A stretch of 64,000 bases of DNA from Candidatus Atribacteria bacterium (GCA_003513845.1 DOTB01000050.1:1-64000), one strand, 5' to 3'. Positions 8,968-17,427 are shown, numbered from the stretch's first letter. Program-made: numbers and translations. The notes: generated by a model from the sequence alone, not told the origin.

Positions 8968-9570
8968 CTATTTATTAGGTTCATCTAAATTTTCAAGAGT
9001 TTCTACTTCTTGTTCAACTATTGCTTCAATACTTACAGGGGTTGCAACTTTTCTTTCGTTTATAGTTAAAACAACTTCTCTAATTGCCTCAATTGCAAAT
9101 AAAATCATCCCGACTGGCATACCTATATAGATTATATACAGAGGAATATGTAGAATTAATGAGACTTGTTCTATCTCATAGTACATTTTTATTAACTTTA
9201 TTCCTTCCCAAACAAGAATTAAGCTAAAGAATACACAAATTGTATTACCAATTATTAAAAATATAGTTCGTACCTTTTCTGACAAATGGCGATAAATAAT
9301 ATCAACCCTTATGTGTCTTCTTTTTTTTAATGCATAGGCTATACCGAAAAAACAAAGCCATATTATTATATAACCATCTAATTCTACTATTCCTTTAGTA
9401 CTAACACCCCCTAATCTTGCAAATACCTGATACCATATTGTTATGATAATCACCAGCATTAGCAAAGCACTAATTTTAAAAATAATTTCCGTAGCCTTAT
9501 CTAACACTTTCCATATTTTGCTATTTAACTGTCCAGCTTGGTTAATCTCTTCTGCCGGTTTATTACTCAT
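8968..9570 (-). CDS. dctQ: TRAP transporter small permease (DctQ)
   Basis: 200 residues with four predicted membrane segments between about residues 30 and 170, the DctQ layout. Typical features are WYQVFARLGG after the first segment, ELDGYIIIWLCFFGIAYALKKRRHIRVDI in the middle and a short charged tail. GGAGA precedes the ATG. It forms the membrane complex with DctM, encoded just downstream, and receives cargo from DctP, encoded 32 bases upstream. Confidence 0.9.
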   Translation of the reverse strand: MSNKPAEEINQAGQLNSKIWKVLDKATEIIFKISALLMLVIIITIWYQVFARLGGVSTKGIVELDGYIIIWLCFFGIAYALKKRRHIRVDIIYRHLSEKVRTIFLIIGNTICVFFSLILVWEGIKLIKMYYEIEQVSLILHIPLYIIYIGMPVGMILFAIEAIREVVLTINERKVATPVSIEAIVEQEVETLENLDEPNK

Positions 9571-9602
9571 AAATAATCTCCAATATTTTTATAGTCTATT
9601 TT

Positions 9603-10631
9603 TTATTTTAGGTTTTGTACTTCCATAATCAAGTCATATACTTCAGGGGTTTTAGCAGTCATTCTCTTCCAGAAGTCTTCTATATCCTTGGTCCACAGAG
9701 CATATTCCTCAAGAGTAGGTATGTATACTTCTCCACGTCCGGCGATGGCTTCTTTGGCTTTTAAGCTATATACTTGATAAACATAAGCCGATTCCTTATA
9801 GCTTTCCTGCTGTATCTTGGCAGTTACATCATCTATTACCTGCTGTAAATCCTCTGGTAATCTATCGTAAAAATCTTTGTTCATTATTAAGACATTCGGG
9901 TATGATGCTACGGGGAATAAACAGATATTAGGTGCAACTTCGTGTAATTTCCTATCAACAAGGTGGCTAAAGGTCGCTACACTGGCATTTAAAGTCCCTC
10001 TTTGCATAGCCATATAAAGTTCAGCGCCAGGAACCATAGCTGAACTTGCCCCGCAATATTCTTCAAAATACTGAGCCTGTTCTGGGCCCATTGATCTAAC
10101 TACCATCCCTTTCATATCAGAGGGCACATGTATGGGTTTCTTTGAAATAATTCCCATTTCTTCTCCACCAATAGACCATACCACCCAGCCTAATGGCTTA
10201 ATACCTTTTTCTTCTGTTTTTGCAAAGAGTTTTTCCCCTATATCTCCTTCTATTACTTTGAGTAATGTATCTCTACCAATAATTACTGCAGGAATTACAA
10301 AGATTTTATACTCGGGAACAATACTTGCCAGATTAAAGGTATAGACTGATCCCATTTCACAGGCGCCGGTTCTTACCGCTGAAATCAGGTTTGTATCAGT
10401 ATAAAGCTGTCCTCCTGGGTATATTTTCACATTTAATCGCCCGTTGGATTCTTCTTTTATCATCTTCGCCCAATTAGCATATTCTATAGCTACATGATGA
10501 GTACCAGGTAAACCATGAGCAAATCTTATGGTATATACCTTGTCAGCAGCAAAAGCAAAAGCCGATCCAACTAAAAGACAAATAGCTAATACTAAAACAG
10601 AAACAATACTAATTTTTTTTACTTTTATCAT
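9603..10631 (-). CDS. dctP: TRAP transporter solute-binding protein (DctP)
   Basis: 342 residues beginning with a signal peptide (MIKVKKISIVSVLVLAICLL, then AFAAD), so it is exported. The mature part has the DctP fold signatures YTIRFAHGLPGTHH, YPGGQLYTDTNLISAVRTGA and MKGMVVRSMGPEQAQYFEEY, in which the arginine is the usual carboxylate-binding residue. AAGGAGG lies before the ATG. It captures an organic acid outside the membrane for DctQM. Its upstream region carries one copy of a repeat shared with the region upstream of the cyclase gene. Confidence 0.93.
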   Translation of the reverse strand: MIKVKKISIVSVLVLAICLLVGSAFAFAADKVYTIRFAHGLPGTHHVAIEYANWAKMIKEESNGRLNVKIYPGGQLYTDTNLISAVRTGACEMGSVYTFNLASIVPEYKIFVIPAVIIGRDTLLKVIEGDIGEKLFAKTEEKGIKPLGWVVWSIGGEEMGIISKKPIHVPSDMKGMVVRSMGPEQAQYFEEYCGASSAMVPGAELYMAMQRGTLNASVATFSHLVDRKLHEVAPNICLFPVASYPNVLIMNKDFYDRLPEDLQQVIDDVTAKIQQESYKESAYVYQVYSLKAKEAIAGRGEVYIPTLEEYALWTKDIEDFWKRMTAKTPEVYDLIMEVQNLK

Positions 10632-10683
10632 TTTTTTTAAACCTCCTTAAACATTTTCTTCCATTTTACTATAAACTTGCAAT

Positions 10684-10945
10684 TAGTTAATCACTATGCT
10701 GTTTTACTTAACAAATTAACAATATTTGATAATTGACCAATTTACCAACCCCCTTTTTTTCTTTTATTTTTTTATACACCCACTATCAAGTAATTTATCA
10801 CCAAAATATCTAACAATTATGTAGGTATATAAATAAACTCCTAATTATATTAAATTATTATTTAGTGGTCTTGGCGGTTGTTAGGAAATTAAGGCAGCAC
10901 CGCTAGAATTCGAGCAGTCCCCTGAGCACCATCTACAAAATTAAT
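10684..10945. repeat. Duplicated segment, copy 1 (end of cyclase gene plus spacer before dctP)
   Basis: This segment matches 11992-12214 in the same orientation. The stretches 10684-10770 and 10890-10943 are the best conserved, with nearly every base identical over the ~50 bases at the cyclase 3' end; the part in between is diverged. It covers the cyclase gene end and the spacer leading into dctP, so the promoter region of dctP probably lies inside the duplicated unit. Confidence 0.8.
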
Positions 10946-11791
10946 TGGAGCGGCGATAATAAGTGCCCCGCTTTCAGGAAGCTTCTCAACATTAGCTAAA
11001 TACTCAATTATGATCACATCATTGGGGGGACACTGCACTATATCACGTACAGGAGCTGATCCAAACGCACGCTCTGTCTTGATAGTCCTCTTTTGAAGAG
11101 CGCTTTCAGCTGTCGGGCAATCTGTAGCCATCATACTAATGTGTCGATCCTTCACAAGAAATTTAGCCGCCTCTATTGAAAAACCAGGGTAATGGGCCTT
11201 CCCTTCTGCATCCATACCAAAATAAGTTTCTTTGTCTCCCCAATATTTACCCCTTCCAGAGAAAAGTATAACGCAAGCACCATCAGGTATCTTCCCATAT
11301 TTCTTCTCCCACACACGAAGATCTTCAACCGTTATCTCATAATCTGGGTTTTTTACTGCTTTAGCTTCAATATTTATAACCACGGCAGGACCGATAAAAC
11401 GTGATAAAGGATAGTCGTCAATATTACGACCAAGCTCTCCAAAACCATGAGAAGAAGCCTCAACATGCGTACCATGCCCTTCAAGCATTCCATATATCTC
11501 CCTAGCATAGAAACCATTTACTGGATAACCATTGTCATCTACAGTTGCGGGGAAAGGGATGGTCTTACTACCCAATGTAATCTCATCACGAATATCGAGA
11601 GGAATATAAACATCGGACATGCTCATACCTTCATTATTTTTGTAAAGTGGATAGCTCAAATCAATAACATTCGTAGCCCCTAACTTTATCGTCCAATTTG
11701 CTTCTGAAGAGGTACATAAAGCTACGCCTATTATAAGAAGGCATATTAGCATGCATATCAAACCGCTTGTTATTATCTTCCTCATTCTCAT
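10889..11791 (-). CDS. Secreted cyclase-family hydrolase (kynurenine formamidase-like, PF04199)
   Basis: 300 residues. An N-terminal hydrophobic stretch (IITSGLICMLICLLIIGVAL) followed by SSEANW looks like a type I signal peptide, so the enzyme should be periplasmic or external. The mature part has the cyclase pattern: VIDLSYPLYKNNEG, the metal-binding segment GHGTHVEASSHG and VILFSGRGKYWGD. Compared with the usual GTHxDxPxH, here D is E and P is S. AAGGAGG precedes the ATG. Family members hydrolyse formamide, cyclic amide or lactone bonds with a divalent metal; the substrate is unknown. The location beside dctP suggests that it processes a compound before uptake. Confidence 0.8.
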   Translation of the reverse strand: MRMRKIITSGLICMLICLLIIGVALCTSSEANWTIKLGATNVIDLSYPLYKNNEGMSMSDVYIPLDIRDEITLGSKTIPFPATVDDNGYPVNGFYAREIYGMLEGHGTHVEASSHGFGELGRNIDDYPLSRFIGPAVVINIEAKAVKNPDYEITVEDLRVWEKKYGKIPDGACVILFSGRGKYWGDKETYFGMDAEGKAHYPGFSIEAAKFLVKDRHISMMATDCPTAESALQKRTIKTERAFGSAPVRDIVQCPPNDVIIIEYLANVEKLPESGALIIAAPINFVDGAQGTARILAVLP

Positions 11792-11991
11792 TTTTTACCT
11801 CCTTCCCTATTAAAATACTTTGAGCTTTTTCAAACACTATATCATTCTTATTTCTTTTCTCGAATTAGCATTTAGTTTGATTTATTAGCTCATTTATAGA
11901 TATTATCTAAGCACCTGATCTTTTAATTATGTTTTGAGTATTTTCAATAATTTTGTATAGTTCCCTTAATATTTTTTTAAATCAATTAATC

Positions 11992-12214
11992 ACTATGTTG
12001 TTTTACTTAACAAATTAACAATATTTGATAATTAACTAATTTACCACCCCCTTTTTTTATTTTTTATATACCCATTTTCAAGTGATTTATTAGATAAGTA
12101 CCTAAAAACTATACAGATATATAAAGAACGTCTTAAGTATATTTGAGTATTCGGCTAATTACGGCAGCACCGCTAGAATTCGAGCAGTCCCCCTGAGCAC
12201 CATCTACAAAATTA
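11992..12214. repeat. Duplicated segment, copy 2 (upstream of the cyclase gene)
   Basis: Second copy of the 10684-10945 unit, in the same orientation. Words such as TTTTACTTAACAAATTAACA are shared exactly. The copy ends at 12214 in the remnant of a second cyclase gene. It fills most of the 427-base gap between the cyclase start and the small-subunit gene, and probably carries the promoter region of the cyclase gene, as copy 1 does for dctP. Confidence 0.8.
12162..12214 (-). pseudogene. 3'-end remnant of a second cyclase gene
   Basis: About 53 bases nearly identical to the last ~53 bases of the cyclase gene at 10890-10943. One extra C in a C-run breaks the reading frame and the rest of the gene is missing. 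It shows that a cyclase gene plus its downstream spacer was tandemly duplicated and that the upstream copy was then deleted almost completely. Confidence 0.75.
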
Positions 12215-12218
12215 TAGT

Positions 12219-12398
12219 TCATTTTTTAGCAAAAAAATCTATTTTGGGACGGAATGATGGGCATCCATCATTTGCAGAAACAACTTTCTTATCCTTCACA
12301 GACATTATTTTCCAACAATATCCCTTCTCCTTATCTTCAACGTCTGGTTGAAATAAATCACAATCTTTACAAACCATTTTATCAAATATATTTTCCAT
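12219..12398 (-). CDS. Small cysteine-rich protein, second beta-type subunit candidate of the glycyl-radical enzyme
   Basis: 59 residues, MENIFDKMVCKDCDLFQPD at the start and CPSFRPKIDFFAKK at the end; AAGGAAAGGGG lies before the ATG at 12398. Cysteines at 10, 13, 28 and 46 (C-x2-C-x14-C-x17-C) match the small iron-sulfur subunits of benzylsuccinate synthase and 4-hydroxyphenylacetate decarboxylase, which bind a HiPIP-like [4Fe-4S] cluster. The spacing C-x2-C-x14-C is identical to that of the gene just upstream (12439-12657), so the two look like paralogues. Benzylsuccinate synthase operons have a single gene at this place, so the extra one is unusual. Confidence 0.75.
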   Translation of the reverse strand: MENIFDKMVCKDCDLFQPDVEDKEKGYCWKIMSVKDKKVVSANDGCPSFRPKIDFFAKK

Positions 12399-12438
12399 TT
12401 TTTACCCCTTTCCTTATTTTTTAATTTAACCCATCAAA

Positions 12439-12657
12439 TTAAAGTGTCTGTGTAATATTATCTTCCCAGCCGCTAGATGGCTCAAACTTATCACATTTCG
12501 GATTATCTCCTTTGATTAACTTGCCAGGAATAAATGTTGAGGTAGCTTGGGTATCTGGTAATTTCTTTCTATTTACTGTGCAAGTTCCTTTAAAAGGATT
12601 CGTAGGTGCAACCATAAAATATTTACAATCTTTACAAGTTTTCTCTTTATTTTCCAT
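12439..12657 (-). CDS. Small cysteine-rich subunit (BssB-like position) of the glycyl-radical enzyme
   Basis: 72 residues with cysteines at 8, 11, 26 and 55 (MENKEKTCKDCKYFMV, then GTCTVNR and PKCDKFEP). This is the pattern of the small [4Fe-4S] subunits of fumarate-adding and hydroxyphenylacetate-type glycyl-radical enzymes. GGAGG precedes the ATG. It lies right after the large-subunit gene, the position of bssB in bssDCAB operons. Such subunits are thought to protect or gate the radical enzyme. The C-terminal tail SSGWEDNITQTL is longer than in the paralogue downstream. Confidence 0.8.
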   Translation of the reverse strand: MENKEKTCKDCKYFMVAPTNPFKGTCTVNRKKLPDTQATSTFIPGKLIKGDNPKCDKFEPSSGWEDNITQTL

Positions 12658-12713
12658 ATTTTCCTCCGTAAATAATTTTTTATAGTTTTACATATTTTAA
12701 TTGAATTCCACAT

Positions 12714-12758
12714 GTGAGATGATGGTTATTAATTTTTATAATAAAACCATCATCTCAC
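12714..12758 (-). other. Intercistronic 14-bp hairpin after the glycyl-radical enzyme gene
   Basis: GTGAGATGATGGTT (12714-12727) is the exact reverse complement of 12745-12758, with a 17-base AT-rich loop. There is no U-run after the stem on the minus transcript. It probably stabilises the large-subunit mRNA or reduces read-through into the small-subunit genes. Confidence 0.5.
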
Positions 12759-12774
12759 TATTTAACTTTTCTTG

Positions 12775-15246
12775 TTATCCGGCTAATTCTTGTTCTGTCC
12801 GAGCAATGATAGTATCTTGAGCATATACTGAAAGGTCTATAAATCTTGCACTATAACCGGCAACTCTAACAATCAAATCCGGATATTTCTCCGGATGCTT
12901 TTGAGCATCTCTCAATTGTTCATGGTCACATACGTTAAACTGTACATGATCTATACCCAGCTTGTGCCAGGTTTTCATATAGGCAAACCATAATGGAAAA
13001 CCTTTATCGCTGTTCATCACATTATGATCTAACTTTTGATTAAGTAGACAACCCTTTTGCAAGCTATAGTCGATCTTTGCGCAGGAATTTAAAACCGCGG
13101 TTGGTCCCTTTTTGTCACAACCAATATATGGTGAGCTTCCTCCATCATCTAATACCTCTCCATGTCTCCTTCCATTAGGAGTTGCTCCAATCCTTGGTCC
13201 TAAAGTCCAATATATTGCTACATGTTGGGGAAGTGGTTTGGGATGAGCTCCAAAAAGATTGGTATTCTGTTGAAGTTCAAGGGAATGATATCTAAATAAA
13301 TTTTTTGTTACATCGTCTACGTAATCATCATCATTCCCCCATTTTGGCGCATTCCAAAAGTCCAATCTCATCTCTTCATAACCTTCCCAATTTGCCCGAA
13401 GAGCCTTTACTAACTGTTCCATAGTATATTTCTTCTCTTCAAAGACCAATTTTTTTACCGCAGCTAAGGAGTCTGCTACTACCACATCATCCATTACGTT
13501 AAACCAAGGATTACAGAATTCGTCCCATTCAATACCATCGAGACCTCTCTCCACACACTCATCATCAAGACTGGATAAAAATGGAGATTGGTAGAACTTT
13601 GCTTCTAAATATCTGGTTAGATCTCTGGACCTGGTAATTGCCGAATGAACATGTTGGTATTGAATTTTGTAAGCCTGCAGTAAATCATCAAAGGTTTTAA
13701 ACTTAGTAGGATCTCCGGTCTTTGGTCCTATTTGCATATCGGTGTAAGAATAATCATAACCATCACTTAGAGCTAATTCTAGACACTTTCCAGTATAAGA
13801 GGAACAAGCCCACCTCGTTCTCAAACCACCATGTCTTCCTGTTGGTCCCGGAGACATACATAAACACAAAGCCCATCTCCTGGCATCTTGTATGGAAAGC
13901 GTGCCACTTCCAAAACCCTGTACTAGTGAATTGATTGCAACTTCATCATTTTTAATTGAGGGGAAACCCAGTCCTCTTTTTATACATTCATAGGCATAAC
14001 GAGCAGTTAGCTCAGGCATATTTTCGTGCCATCTAAGTCCTAATGATGGCTCAGTAGTCATCGCAGTTGCTGCTGCTTCTAATATAACATTAGTTAACTC
14101 GTTGCAACCATTACTGCCATCTGGTTCTACGCCTCCGATAGTAATAATAAAGAGGTCGTTTGCCCCAGCATGAATTTCCCTATACAATCTACTCTTTATA
14201 ACTCCATGTTCTGAAACTTTTAATCTATGCAAAACTACCAGCTCTACTGCTTCTTCTCTGGTCATAGGTTGTTCTGCCTTATCTATAACACTTCTCTTAT
14301 AATAGGGCCACCACATTGTATCCATCTTGCAGGACATCCCACTTCCATAACGCTCTAAAGATTGAACAATCAGATAGGTAAACCATTGGGCTTGCACTGC
14401 ATCTCTAAAACCCCGACAGGGTTTTGCCGGTACATGGTCACATATATCAGCAATCATCAAAAGTTCTTCTTTTCTTTTGGGATTTTTCTCTTCTTCAGCC
14501 ATATATCTTGCTAACCTGGCATACCTTTTTGCCCATCTTATTACGGCTTTATCGGCAATTAACATTGCCTTCCACTCATCCATCTTTTTGGGCAAAGTCA
14601 TAGCTTCCGGTCCATTCCAGGGATTTTGGTGTAGAAATTCATCTTGGGCTTCTTTTAGTTTTTTCTCTATACGCTCAATTCTACCTTCTAAACCATCTTC
14701 GAATACACTTTCGTAAGAAGGAGTAGGACTTGAATAACCAGTCAAATAGCCCGGGGATTCCATTGATGCATTAGCGCTCTGAAGTTCTTTTTCCTCTTCG
14801 TCGATATATTTTTCCGCTTTAGCTTGAAGAGTATGGGGCTTCCACCATTCTGCAATTTCTCTAAATTCTTCTTTTTCATCAGGACAATATGGACTATTCA
14901 ACAAATCAATATTTAAAAAATAGTTACTTTCCTGATAGATGGGCATAAGGTTGGGCTTCTCAGCATGATCACCCACTAACAGCTCGTGGTCCTTTATAAA
15001 GATAGTCATATTATCTAACACATTAGCCAGGGCTTTCGCTCTTCTTATTACCCACTCTTCACCATCGGTCTCTTTAAAAGATTGGGTCATATATCTGGCT
15101 CTTTCTATTCCTGCCTTAACTCCCTTTTCGACGTATTCTCCTCCTCTGGTATGCTTCCACCAGAGAGTATCTTTTAATTTTCTTGCTCGCTCAGTCATCG
15201 GTTTAATCAATTCATCTTGTTTATCTTTTTCTGTGATATTTTTCAT
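12775..15246 (-). CDS. Glycyl-radical enzyme, fumarate-adding (X-succinate synthase) type, catalytic subunit
   Basis: 823 residues. The radical-bearing motif RVAGYSARF has its glycine at 797; the candidate catalytic cysteine is C463 in CLCMSPGPTGRHGG. The 334-residue distance between them agrees with that of benzylsuccinate synthase. The G-C-x-E motif of pyruvate formate-lyase-like dehydratases and choline lyase is absent. N-terminal stretches IERARYMTQSFKETDGEEW and KDHELLVGDHAEKP also fit the BssA/AssA group. Such enzymes join a hydrocarbon or aromatic substrate radical to fumarate. Flanking small subunits and activase copy the bssDCAB order. The substrate is unknown; an arylacetate decarboxylase-like role is the main alternative. 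Confidence 0.82.
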   Translation of the reverse strand: MKNITEKDKQDELIKPMTERARKLKDTLWWKHTRGGEYVEKGVKAGIERARYMTQSFKETDGEEWVIRRAKALANVLDNMTIFIKDHELLVGDHAEKPNLMPIYQESNYFLNIDLLNSPYCPDEKEEFREIAEWWKPHTLQAKAEKYIDEEEKELQSANASMESPGYLTGYSSPTPSYESVFEDGLEGRIERIEKKLKEAQDEFLHQNPWNGPEAMTLPKKMDEWKAMLIADKAVIRWAKRYARLARYMAEEEKNPKRKEELLMIADICDHVPAKPCRGFRDAVQAQWFTYLIVQSLERYGSGMSCKMDTMWWPYYKRSVIDKAEQPMTREEAVELVVLHRLKVSEHGVIKSRLYREIHAGANDLFIITIGGVEPDGSNGCNELTNVILEAAATAMTTEPSLGLRWHENMPELTARYAYECIKRGLGFPSIKNDEVAINSLVQGFGSGTLSIQDARRWALCLCMSPGPTGRHGGLRTRWACSSYTGKCLELALSDGYDYSYTDMQIGPKTGDPTKFKTFDDLLQAYKIQYQHVHSAITRSRDLTRYLEAKFYQSPFLSSLDDECVERGLDGIEWDEFCNPWFNVMDDVVVADSLAAVKKLVFEEKKYTMEQLVKALRANWEGYEEMRLDFWNAPKWGNDDDYVDDVTKNLFRYHSLELQQNTNLFGAHPKPLPQHVAIYWTLGPRIGATPNGRRHGEVLDDGGSSPYIGCDKKGPTAVLNSCAKIDYSLQKGCLLNQKLDHNVMNSDKGFPLWFAYMKTWHKLGIDHVQFNVCDHEQLRDAQKHPEKYPDLIVRVAGYSARFIDLSVYAQDTIIARTEQELAG

Positions 15247-15298
15247 TTTAACCTCTTAACCTCCTATTTTTTGTTAATAAACATTTTATAGAACTAAA

Positions 15299-15472
15299 TC
15301 ACTTTTTCTCAAATCTATCACATGCTGTCATATCTTCCTTAACTGGTTTTGCTGTCCAATATTTGCATTTTTCATCCTGTTGAGGTAAAAAACAATCACC
15401 TTTACCTTTCGCATAATCCAAATCACTCTGTTTTAATGGTTTAAAATTTTTACATTCTTTGCAAACAGCCAT
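15299..15472 (-). CDS. Small cysteine-rich subunit (BssC-like position) of the glycyl-radical enzyme
   Basis: 57 residues, MAVCKECKNFKPLKQSD at the start, with cysteines at 4, 7, 27, 36 and 51 and a CDRFEKK end. AAGGAGGTGG precedes the ATG at 15472. It sits between the activase gene and the large-subunit gene, exactly where bssC (gamma subunit) stands in benzylsuccinate synthase operons. It probably binds an iron-sulfur cluster and stabilises or regulates the large subunit. The fifth cysteine sets it apart from the two small proteins downstream. Confidence 0.78.
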   Translation of the reverse strand: MAVCKECKNFKPLKQSDLDYAKGKGDCFLPQQDEKCKYWTAKPVKEDMTACDRFEKK

Positions 15473-15508
15473 CTCCCCACCTCCTTACTTTTTATTACTC
15501 TTTTTTCT

Positions 15509-16447
15509 TTACTTTTCGACGCCAATAAGCCCACCAATAGTAGTGGTAATATTATTCTTTTCCAAAAAATTCTCAATCCACTCTACCTGTTCCTTTTCCA
15601 TAAATGGTTCACCTCTATAGATATAATTTAAACCTAATTGGGTGTATTTCTTCTCTGCAGAATTGTGGAAAGGCAAAAGATCGACTGCTATTGTCGGATT
15701 TTGAAGGGCTTGAAGATAATCAACCATCAGACTAAAATTTTCTTTATTATCATTAAATCTGGGAATAACCGGGACTCTAATCCTGATATTTGCTTTTAGA
15801 GCGGACAATCTTTTTAGATTATCTAAAATCAGTCTGTTATCTACCCCGATAACATCTTTATGTTTAATTGAATCCATACACTTTAGGTCATACAAGAATA
15901 AATCTGTATATTTCGTTATTTCCTTTAAAATTTCCCATTTACTATACCCAGAAGTTTCTACTGCGGTATGGATCATTTCGGCTTTGAATTTCTTTAATAA
16001 TTTAAGGCTAAATTCCGGGAAGAATAAAGGATCGCCCCCGCTTAGGGTGACTCCGCCATTTGAGGTTTCATAAAAAGGTTTGTCTCTTAGTGCTTCATCA
16101 ACAATTTGCTCAAAAGCCAAAGCTTGTCCTACTTTTTCTAAGGCTTTAAACGGACAGCCTTCGACACACTTTAGACATTTATTACATTTTTCTTTATCTA
16201 TTAAAATAGCTTCTTTTTTGGGGGACCTCCAACTTATTGCTCCTTGAGGACAATTTTCAATACACCTTCCACAATGTTGGCACTTATCTTCATGGTAGTA
16301 AATATCTACTTTTGGGGATTTGCATTCAGGATTATGACACCAGGGGCAATTTAGACTACAACCTTTAAAAAATATTACGGTTCTTATTCCGGGACCATCA
16401 TTAGCACAGTACCTCTGTATTTCAGTAATTAAAGGAATTTTAAGCAT
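15509..16447 (-). CDS. Glycyl-radical enzyme activating enzyme (radical SAM)
   Basis: 312 residues. The radical-SAM cluster motif C-x3-C-x2-C is at C30, C34 and C37 (FFKGCSLNCPWCHNPE). A ferredoxin-like insert follows with two [4Fe-4S] motifs, C56-C59-C62-C66 and C88-C91-C94-C98, as in BssD and other activases of non-PFL glycyl-radical enzymes. TSNGGVTLSGGDPLFFPEF near residue 130 contains the SAM-binding GGDP-type motif. It abstracts hydrogen from glycine 797 of the partner enzyme. First gene of the catabolic operon; an IclR-type dyad lies 50 bases upstream. GAGGAGT precedes the ATG. Confidence 0.92.
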   Translation of the reverse strand: MLKIPLITEIQRYCANDGPGIRTVIFFKGCSLNCPWCHNPECKSPKVDIYYHEDKCQHCGRCIENCPQGAISWRSPKKEAILIDKEKCNKCLKCVEGCPFKALEKVGQALAFEQIVDEALRDKPFYETSNGGVTLSGGDPLFFPEFSLKLLKKFKAEMIHTAVETSGYSKWEILKEITKYTDLFLYDLKCMDSIKHKDVIGVDNRLILDNLKRLSALKANIRIRVPVIPRFNDNKENFSLMVDYLQALQNPTIAVDLLPFHNSAEKKYTQLGLNYIYRGEPFMEKEQVEWIENFLEKNNITTTIGGLIGVEK

Positions 16448-16496
16448 TTGTTACTCCTCATTACATTTATTTATCAAATATTGCAAATATCATTTT

Positions 16497-16513
16497 TGTA
16501 AACAACGTTCACA
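16497..16513. promoter_or_regulatory. Putative IclR operator upstream of the activase/GRE operon
   Basis: On the plus strand TGTAAA-CAACG-TTCACA, a 6-5-6 dyad with one mismatch to the perfect site in the iclR promoter. On the minus strand its TTTACA half can serve as a -35 element, followed after 16-17 bases by a TATTTGAT-like region, so a bound regulator would overlap RNA polymerase. Direct reading plus inference. Confidence 0.6.
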
Positions 16514-16612
16514 TCGTCATCTTAAAAAAAATAACAAACTTTTTAACTTTTTTATATTAATTTGTTGCACAATTAGTCATTTAGTCATTTATCTATTGAA
16601 TCTCTTAGGGTT

Positions 16613-16640
16613 CATTCCCCGCAGCTCTGCTGCGAGGAGT
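16613..16640. repeat. REP-like GC-rich hairpin
   Basis: CGCAGC (16620-16625) and GCTGCG (16629-16634) form a hairpin inside an otherwise AT-rich 218-base gap between iclR and the activase gene. No U-run follows, so I do not call it a terminator. The local GC content differs sharply from its surroundings, as in dispersed palindromic repeats. Confidence 0.4.
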
Positions 16641-16665
16641 TTCATTAATTTGGCATAATAATCCA

Positions 16666-17427
16666 TTACGACCATTCCCACTTTAAAAACCCTATTTGGG
16701 CAGAAATTTTTTCACCAGCAGCTAATATTTTTGATATTAATTTATATTTACCTTGTTCATTTTCTTTATTATAACGAATGTTCGGCCCACCTACACCCAG
16801 GACTGCTACTAATTCATTATAATTATTTAAGATTGGAACAGATATAGCATTTACCCCAGGATACACTTCTTCTTTGCTGATGGCAAATCCTCTCTTTCTT
16901 ACTATTTCCAACTCCTCTTTTAATTTGCTCATATCTATTTTATATTTATCTATTACCTCTTTTTTCTTCTCATCTGGTAAAAAAGCTAAAAATATCCTTG
17001 CTGAAGATCCTTTATCTAACGGCAATTCTGTCCCAATATCTAAGGTAAAACGGAGGGGTTGTGGTCCATCAACTTTTTCTATAATTATATTTCTATTATC
17101 AATTATTTGAGATAATATTACTGTTTCTCCTACTTCTTTAGCTAAGTTTTTTAATACTGGCCTACTAACTTTGACTAAATTTACATTACCATAATGGGCT
17201 AAGGCAAGTTTTAATAGTTCATCTCCACAAAGATATATTTTTTTATCTTTGTCTTTTTCTAGTAAACCTTCTTCACATAAGGTATTTAAAATTTCAAAAA
17301 TTACACTTTTTGCTAATCCTAAATGAGAGGCAAGTTCAGTTATCCCCCAGCCATTTGGTTTTTGAGTAAAACATTTTAATACTTGCGCTACTCGCCTTAT
17401 ATTAATATTTTTCCTTTTTTCAGTCAT
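16666..17427 (-). CDS. IclR-family transcriptional regulator
   Basis: 253 residues. The N-terminal winged helix-turn-helix (about residues 8-70) contains VLKCFTQKPNGWGITELASHLGLAKSVIF, followed by the IclR effector domain with GNVNLVKVSRPVLKNLAKEVGETVIL, DIGTELPLDKGSSARIFLAFL and VNAISVPILNNYNELVAVLGVGG. AAAGGA precedes the ATG. IclR proteins sense small acids and control catabolic operons. Its own promoter carries a perfect dyad at 17445-17461 and related dyads precede the activase operon and the OYE gene, so it is the likely regulator of the island. Confidence 0.92.
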   Translation of the reverse strand: MTEKRKNINIRRVAQVLKCFTQKPNGWGITELASHLGLAKSVIFEILNTLCEEGLLEKDKDKKIYLCGDELLKLALAHYGNVNLVKVSRPVLKNLAKEVGETVILSQIIDNRNIIIEKVDGPQPLRFTLDIGTELPLDKGSSARIFLAFLPDEKKKEVIDKYKIDMSKLKEELEIVRKRGFAISKEEVYPGVNAISVPILNNYNELVAVLGVGGPNIRYNKENEQGKYKLISKILAAGEKISAQIGFLKWEWS

